64,000 bases of DNA, taken from positions 93,364,968 to 93,428,967 of the forward strand of contig NC_064830.1 of NCBI RefSeq assembly GCF_024166365.1. The letters are read 5' to 3'. Both the position numbers and the translations under genes were made by a program. The stretch is from Elephas maximus indicus (lineage: Eukaryota > Chordata > Mammalia > Proboscidea > Elephantidae). Below the pieces are notes generated by a model. It did not search any database. It had not been told where the DNA came from and saw nothing but the letters and a program-made list of their open reading frames with translations. Positions 59,116 through 64,000 of this stretch are shown one piece after another (the first letter of the stretch is position 1; every line of letters begins with the position of its first letter).

Positions 59116-60010
59116 TTTTAAACACCCATCAGAGTGGCAACAGTTAAAAGTCTGAAAGCTTCAAGGGTTGACATCTTAGGCTTCTAGCAAAGTGAACTGT
59201 GTGTTCTGTTGGTGGGGGTGAAACCGAGGCAGCCGCTTTGGAGAGCAAGTTGTGGAAGGTGTGTGCGGTATGATGGAGTGGTCTCCTGGGTTAGAGGCGT
59301 TCCTGTGCACAAGTGTGTACAAGGGAACAAGTGCAAGAAGGTTCATTGCTGTACGCTTTATAGGAGTGAAGAGTTGGGAAGACAGTAAACATCCATGGGG
59401 GTGGGGGGAGTGGCAGTCGCCTAGAGGAGTTCTAGTAGACATGACCTAAGGGCACCGGCACCACGCGTGGCTGCGTGGATCAACCTCACAAACACATTGT
59501 TGAGCAGAAGGGCCACCTGAAGGGTGTATGCAGTGTAATTCCATCGATAAAACCAAAACCAAACCAAATCCACTGCCATCGAGTGGATTCCGACTTATAG
59601 CAACCCTATAGGACAGGGTAGAATTGCCCCATAGTTCCCAATGAGCGCCTGGTGGATTTGAACTGCCGACCTTTTGGTTAGCAGCCGTAGCTCTTAACCA
59701 CTACGCCACCAGGGTTTCCACTTGATAGGGAGTTAAAATGTGCAGAACAATACCTTATGTTGTTATTGGAGCCATAAAGATGTAGTAAATGTAGACTTTT
59801 TGGGAAAACTGAACTCCAAATTCTGAAAAGTGATTATTTTGGAGGGAGGAGGGGAGAAAACAGGATGGAGAGGGTAAGACCGGAGCTAAACTATTATGTT
59901 TTATTCCTTTAAAAATAGCAACTAAAGGTTAAAATTTGATGAAGCTGGGGGCTGGGTACCTGGGAATCTATACTTTTCTGTATGCTTGAAACATCGTTAT
60001 TAAAATATAT
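59116..60010 (+). mobile_element. Old L1 LINE 3' end, sense, split by an AfroSINE
   Basis: CATCAGAGTGGCAACAGTTA, CATTGCTGTACGCTTTATAG, TCACAAACACATTGTTGAGC and, after the SINE, TATACTTTTCTGTATGCTTG with ATCGTTATTAAAATA are the sense L1 order. It is the one clearly sense-oriented L1 in the intron part of the window. Confidence 0.75.
59548..59720 (-). mobile_element. AfroSINE, short subtype
   Basis: CACTGCCATCGAGTGGATTC tail (reversed) to TTAACCACTACGCCACCAGG and GGTTTCC at the 5' end; inserted in the sense L1. Confidence 0.95.
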
Positions 60011-60620
60011 GTATATTAATGAACAATTTTTAATCTATAGCCTGAAGTTTTCAAGATTGGGGTGTTCTACATGGGACCCTATTTATCTTTCTTTTTCCTG
60101 CTCACTTATAGAATCCCAATGTTATGTTGGCTTTAGTTGTATTTACCGAAGAACTTTTGTGTTTTCTTATTTTAAGTATTAGAAGGTAGGTGAAACATTT
60201 TAGGTTCCTCTACATTTTTAAGAGGACAACTTTGAGGTGTATTTTCTCCTTTACCTTATGCCTTTTGGTAGAAAAATAGGTCTTTGCCTGTGTTTCTGTT
60301 TAATATCAGTGCATTTTCTACAGAGAACTGCTGAAGTGTTGAGATCCGGAATGCCAAATTTCCTTGTCTTATGTAGTACTTAGAATATTTAGGAGGCCTA
60401 GAAAAAGTGAGCTCTAAATTATATTTAACATTGTCCAGGCCTTAAGTTTGGAATTGTTTCACATTATCCCTGAAACAAGAGGTGTTTCTCCGAGTGAGAT
60501 TTCTGGCTTAATTGAATTAGAATTATTGAAGCCAGGATGGGAGTGAAAGGGTACATTCCTTTTGTGCCGGTGGTGGGGGATGATCTTAAAGCAGGCCGTT
60601 GATGGAATAATATCCTATAC
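60011..60620. other. Intron sequence, nothing recognised
   Basis: AT-rich with no repeat I can name. Confidence 0.45.
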
Positions 60621-60629
60621 TTACATGGT

Positions 60630-60780
60630 GTCTCTCTCTGAGGAAATAAGAGCTTAATATGTCCCATTCAATTAATCCTCACAACATCCTTAAAGGTGAA
60701 TAGGAGGCAGATAGCATTATCTCCATTTTACTTAAAAAGCAGCTGAAACATGATGAATTTGAGCTCCCTGGGAGTCTTCA
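60630..60780 (-). mobile_element. MIR fragment
   Basis: CAATTAATCCTCACAACATC and GCATTATCTCCATTTTACTT are the antisense MIR core. Confidence 0.6.
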
Positions 60781-60854
60781 GCCCTTTCTCTAAGTACTAG
60801 TTCAGAGTGCGTTAACCCGACCGGTAGCTAAGATGAGCAAGACGCATGGCAAGG

Positions 60855-61050
60855 AGGAAGGAAATATTTATGGTGTGTCACCAATGCCAGGCACTGTTGG
60901 AAGCTTTTAGGATAGTGATCCCTTTAATCCTCAGAACAGTTCTGCGAGGTGGTAGGTGATGGTGCCCTGTTTTTCTCAGAGAAGTTGAGTCGTTGGTCCA
61001 AGGTTCCCAGTCTGATCAGTGACCAGCTTGGCTCTGGCCCTTGGTCCCGT
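60855..61050 (-). mobile_element. MIR fragment
   Basis: AATGCCAGGCACTGTTGGAA, TTAATCCTCAGAACAGTTCT and TGGTCCAAGGTTCCCAGTC follow the antisense MIR order. Confidence 0.6.
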
Positions 61051-61500
61051 TCTTAAGGTCTCTGCTTTTTCTACCTGGCTGTGCCTCCAGCCTGGTGTTG
61101 TGGAAGGGCAACTACCGGTTTCTGATATTGTGGGAGACAAAGGTTTAATGTATTGGAAGCAAAACCGACAGATTCAGTTGTGGTAGATGCCCATAACTGT
61201 TAATACCATTGAAATAAATTTTACCTAAATGAAATAATTTGATGTTGTTGAAAAAAGTTTCAAGGAATTTGACCTCACACTTTTGGACTCTAGGCAGGGC
61301 CGCCGCCTGCCCCAGAGCCGCACAGATGACTGCTGCCTCTCATAACCTGTATTGATAGACCTCACTCAGTCACTCTCATGGGGGCCCACCATGTGCTAGA
61401 ATATTTTAATTTTTAACAATTCTGGTCAAGGAAAGGGAAAAGTCAAAAGAAGGCTGGCTAGGCCAGTGTCTTGAGAGGGCCTTATATACATCCTGTTTTA
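61051..61500. other. Intron sequence, nothing recognised
   Basis: No repeat or gene identified. Confidence 0.45.
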
Positions 61501-61505
61501 TAGGT

Positions 61506-61637
61506 GGAGCCCTGGGGTCGATGGTTCAAATCCACCAGCCACTCCTTGGGAGCGCTTTGGGGCAGTTCTCCTCTGTCCTATAGGGTCACCATGTGTTGCA
61601 GTCAACTCGATGGCATTGGGTTTTTGGTTTTGGTTTT
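61506..61637 (+). mobile_element. AfroSINE with internal promoter deletion
   Basis: GGAGCCCTGG is joined directly to GGTCGATGGTTCAAATCCAC, so about 45 bases covering the A-box end and the following stem are missing. The tail is complete. Confidence 0.9.
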
Positions 61638-61649
61638 ACATAAGGAAAA

Positions 61650-61745
61650 CCGAGGTTTCCAGGTTTAGAAAGGTTAACTTGTGCAGGGTCACTTTTTATT
61701 AAGTGGCAGAGCCAGGATTCAAACCCAGGTTTATTTGATTACTAT
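61650..61745 (-). mobile_element. MIR fragment
   Basis: AGTGGCAGAGCCAGGATTCA with AACCCAGGTTTATTTG is the antisense tRNA-derived MIR head. Confidence 0.65.
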
Positions 61746-62265
61746 AATATTCTGTGTATTGTGTCTCTGGTGGGGTTGGTGTTTTCTGTTGTTTTTTAAA
61801 AACATTGCTGATCACTCATGATAAATAAGGACGAGGGCTTAGATTTCAGCTGCTTTGAATTAGACAATGATTTCTCTTATTATAAGCAGAGCTCTTTATT
61901 AACCGAAAACACTTGGCTGTTAGACATGGTGTTTAATTGCTGTTAGAATGTATTTTTGTCACACTGCCCTATAATAAGCCAAAGAACTGTTTGTGCCAAA
62001 CTTAGAAGGAAAGAGAAGGGAGGATGAAAACCATTCTGCCCCTCCAACTCCCCATTTGAGCCCGTGGCATTCTGTTTGCTATTTTGGGTCTAGTTTTATT
62101 CACCACTTGTACCTTTTTTGTGAAGAGCACCTGGTATGAAAGCTGGTCAGGATCGGGACGTGAGAGAGACCTCGCCTGGATGTTCCGGGCTGAGTGTGCC
62201 CATCTCTGTGCTTTAGGGCTCTTCTTTTTCTGATTTTGTAGATTTCTTTCATTCTTTATTATGTA
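61746..62265. other. Intron sequence, nothing recognised
   Basis: No nameable repeat or frame. Confidence 0.45.
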
Positions 62266-62269
62266 TGTC

Positions 62270-63290
62270 TTGAATTTTACATATAGGAGGAAATGATTTT
62301 ACTTCTGATTTAAAAAGAAATGCTTGTTAAGAATAAGGAACTACAAAAGAGTAAAATAAAGGAAATAAAAGTTACCACTAAATTCTTCCACCATTAGCAT
62401 TTTGGCGTATGCCCTTCCAGGTACTCCCCCCTTATATGAACATAAAACTGGATGAGTGAAATAACACTTTAGATACTATTTTGTAACTTCTTTTTTCCTA
62501 ACCTGGAGTTTACTTTGTGTCCTAGTTACCTAGTGCTGCTATAACAGAAATACCACAAGTGGATGGCTTTAACAGACAAATTTATTTTCTCACAGTTTAG
62601 GAGGCTAGAAGTCCAAATTCAGAGTGCCGAGTGCGAGGGGAAGGCTCTGGAGGAAGGGCCTTGTCTCTCCAGCCTCTGCTTCCTGATTCCTCAGAGATCT
62701 CTATATGTCTTGGCATCTCTCTTACCCCATTTCTCCTCTGCTCACTTGTTTTAATCTCTTTTATATCTCCAAAGAGATTGATTCAAGACCCACCCTACAT
62801 TAATTCTGTTTCATTAACATAACAAAGAAAACACATTCCCAAATGGAATTATAACCACAGGCATAGAGGTTAGGGTTTACAGTACCTGCTTCTGGGGGGA
62901 AATAATTCAATACATAACACTGCTATTAAAAATATCTTTCAGTGTTGGTTAAAAAAAAAAGTATATGTATATATATATATACATATATATATACTATTTG
63001 TTGAAGTTACATGATATTCCATGATATAATTTACCATATTTCATTAATTTGATCCCAGTTTTTTACTGCTCTAGGCCACACTGGGATGAACATCTCTGTA
63101 CAGCCATGCATCTTTTCTATGACTATTTTTAGTGTCTGGCTATTTCTTTAGGTTAAATTTCTAAAAGTAGAACTACGGAGTTAAAAATGTGTATGTTTTT
63201 AAGACTTTGGATGCATATTACTAAATGCTTTCCAGAAACATTGGACCAATTTATAGCAGCAATTGCACTAAATTCCTGTGTTATTGATTT
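62270..63290 (-). mobile_element. Old L1 LINE 3' region, antisense, split by an LTR
   Basis: Left of the LTR: AAAGTTACCACTAAATTCTT and TAGCATTTTGGCGTATGCCC. Right of it: ATGATATTCCATGATATAAT, GGGATGAACATCTCTGTACA, TTTCCAGAAACATTGGACCA. Together they follow an antisense L1 3' end. An (AT)n-rich run lies at 62961-62996. Confidence 0.6.
62518..62919 (-). mobile_element. Non-coding MaLR-type LTR, antisense
   Basis: TGTCCTAGTTACCTAGTGCT start, ACCACAAGTGGATGGCTTTA, TTATTTTCTCACAGTTTAGG and GGCTAGAAGTCCAAATTC, ending CAATACATAACA. TG...CA ends and this order match an old MaLR LTR. There is no coding region. Flanks show no clear 5-bp duplication. Confidence 0.6.
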
Positions 63291-63515
63291 ATTAACAAGT
63301 GATGCCATCTCATAGTTTAAAGAAAAAAAAAAATTTTTTTTTAAGGCATGTAGAGAAGTCCTCTATCTGCCTGGGGTCCTCTCCTTCTGCTGTTGATGAT
63401 TTTTTTGTGTGTCATTCCAGAGTTTTTTTTGTACACACTGAAACAAATATGAATGTTATTTCCCCCTACTATACACAGTCTAGCTTGCTGTTTACACCGT
63501 TCTGCACCTTGCTTT

Positions 63516-64000
63516 GTGTTGTTGTTGTTAGGTGCCATTGAGTCGATTCTGATTCATAGTGACCCTGTGTACAAGAGAATGAAACATTGCCTGGTCCTGT
63601 GCTATCCTTACAGTCGTTATGTTGGAGCCCATTGTTGAAGCCACTATGTCAGTCCATCTTGGTGAGGCTCTTCATCTTTTTCACAGATCCTCTATTTTAC
63701 CAAGCATGATGTCCTTCTCCAGGGACTGGTCCCTCCTGATAGTGTGCCCAAAGCAAGAGAGGCGTTCTAAGGAACGTTCTGGCTGTACTTCTTCCAAGAC
63801 AAATTTGTTCGTTCTCCTGGCAGTCCATGGGATATTCGGTATTTTTCGCCAATACCGTAATTCAGCGGCATCAATTCTTCTTCAGTCTTCCTTATTTACT
63901 GTCCAGTTCTCACATGCATATGGGGTGCCTGAAAATACCATGACTTGGGTCAGGTGCACCTTAGTCCTAAAAGTGACAGCTTTGCTTTTTAACACTTTAA
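63516..64000 (-). mobile_element. RTE LINE, antisense, running off the window edge
   Basis: GTTGTTGTTGTTAGGTGCCA (reversed 3' terminus), GTCCTTCTCCAGGGACTGGT, AAATTTGTTCGTTCTCCTGG, TTCACATGCATATGG-like text (CTCACATGCATATGGGG) and GGTCAGGTGCACCTTAGTCC. It is the longest continuous RTE piece with the right-hand (5') side cut by the window. A short internal deletion is visible near 63755 relative to the other copies. Confidence 0.9.

Overview
This is a vertebrate, and specifically placental-mammal, window: there are no operons, coding DNA is almost absent, one large CpG island is present, and interspersed repeats dominate. About two dozen copies or fragments of a tRNA-derived SINE carry the AfroSINE signature (5' GGAGCCCTGGTGG or GGAAACCCTGGTGG, a B-box-like GTTCGAAYCC, and a 3' end matching an RTE LINE). 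Together with RTE LINE fragments and several young-looking L1 3' ends that I recognise from elephant sequence, they point to Afrotheria, most likely a proboscidean. The species call is inference from repeat families remembered, not from a database search.

The only protein-coding gene I can support is the 5' end of CUX1 (cut-like homeobox 1 / CDP; the locus also encodes the Golgi protein CASP), on the + strand. Bases 1-7.8 kb are 5' flank: sparse old repeats to 4 kb, then a repeat-poor stretch. Bases 7.8-11.6 kb are a CpG-rich promoter domain. Inside it are two alternative first coding exons: exon 1a at 9751-9813 (21 codons, starting [16 protein letters not shown]) and exon 1b at 11346-11375 (10 codons, MLCIAGAKLK). 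Both end in phase 0 at a consensus splice donor, so each can join the same second exon. Exon 2 is not in the window, so everything after 11376 is the first part of a long intron 1.

The intron holds layered repeats. From 13 to 27 kb there are scattered AfroSINEs and old L2/MIR. From 28 to 36 kb lies a mostly antisense L1 tract pierced by younger L1 3' ends, RTE fragments, AfroSINEs, an inverted-repeat DNA element and a MER5-like hAT element. From 36.6 to 37.0 kb two AfroSINEs sit head to tail at one target site. From 47.0 to 48.3 kb an LTR carries two RTE copies, and an RTE LINE runs off the right edge. Intronic L1s are strongly biased to the antisense strand.

I found no evidence of a new gene system. 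The most interesting points are in the promoter: a cluster of CUX-type ATTGAT/ATCGAT sites in a short AT-rich islet 175 bp inside intron 1a, YY1-like motifs including one over the start codon, upstream ORFs that overlap both start codons, and a better-context in-frame AUG upstream of exon 1b.
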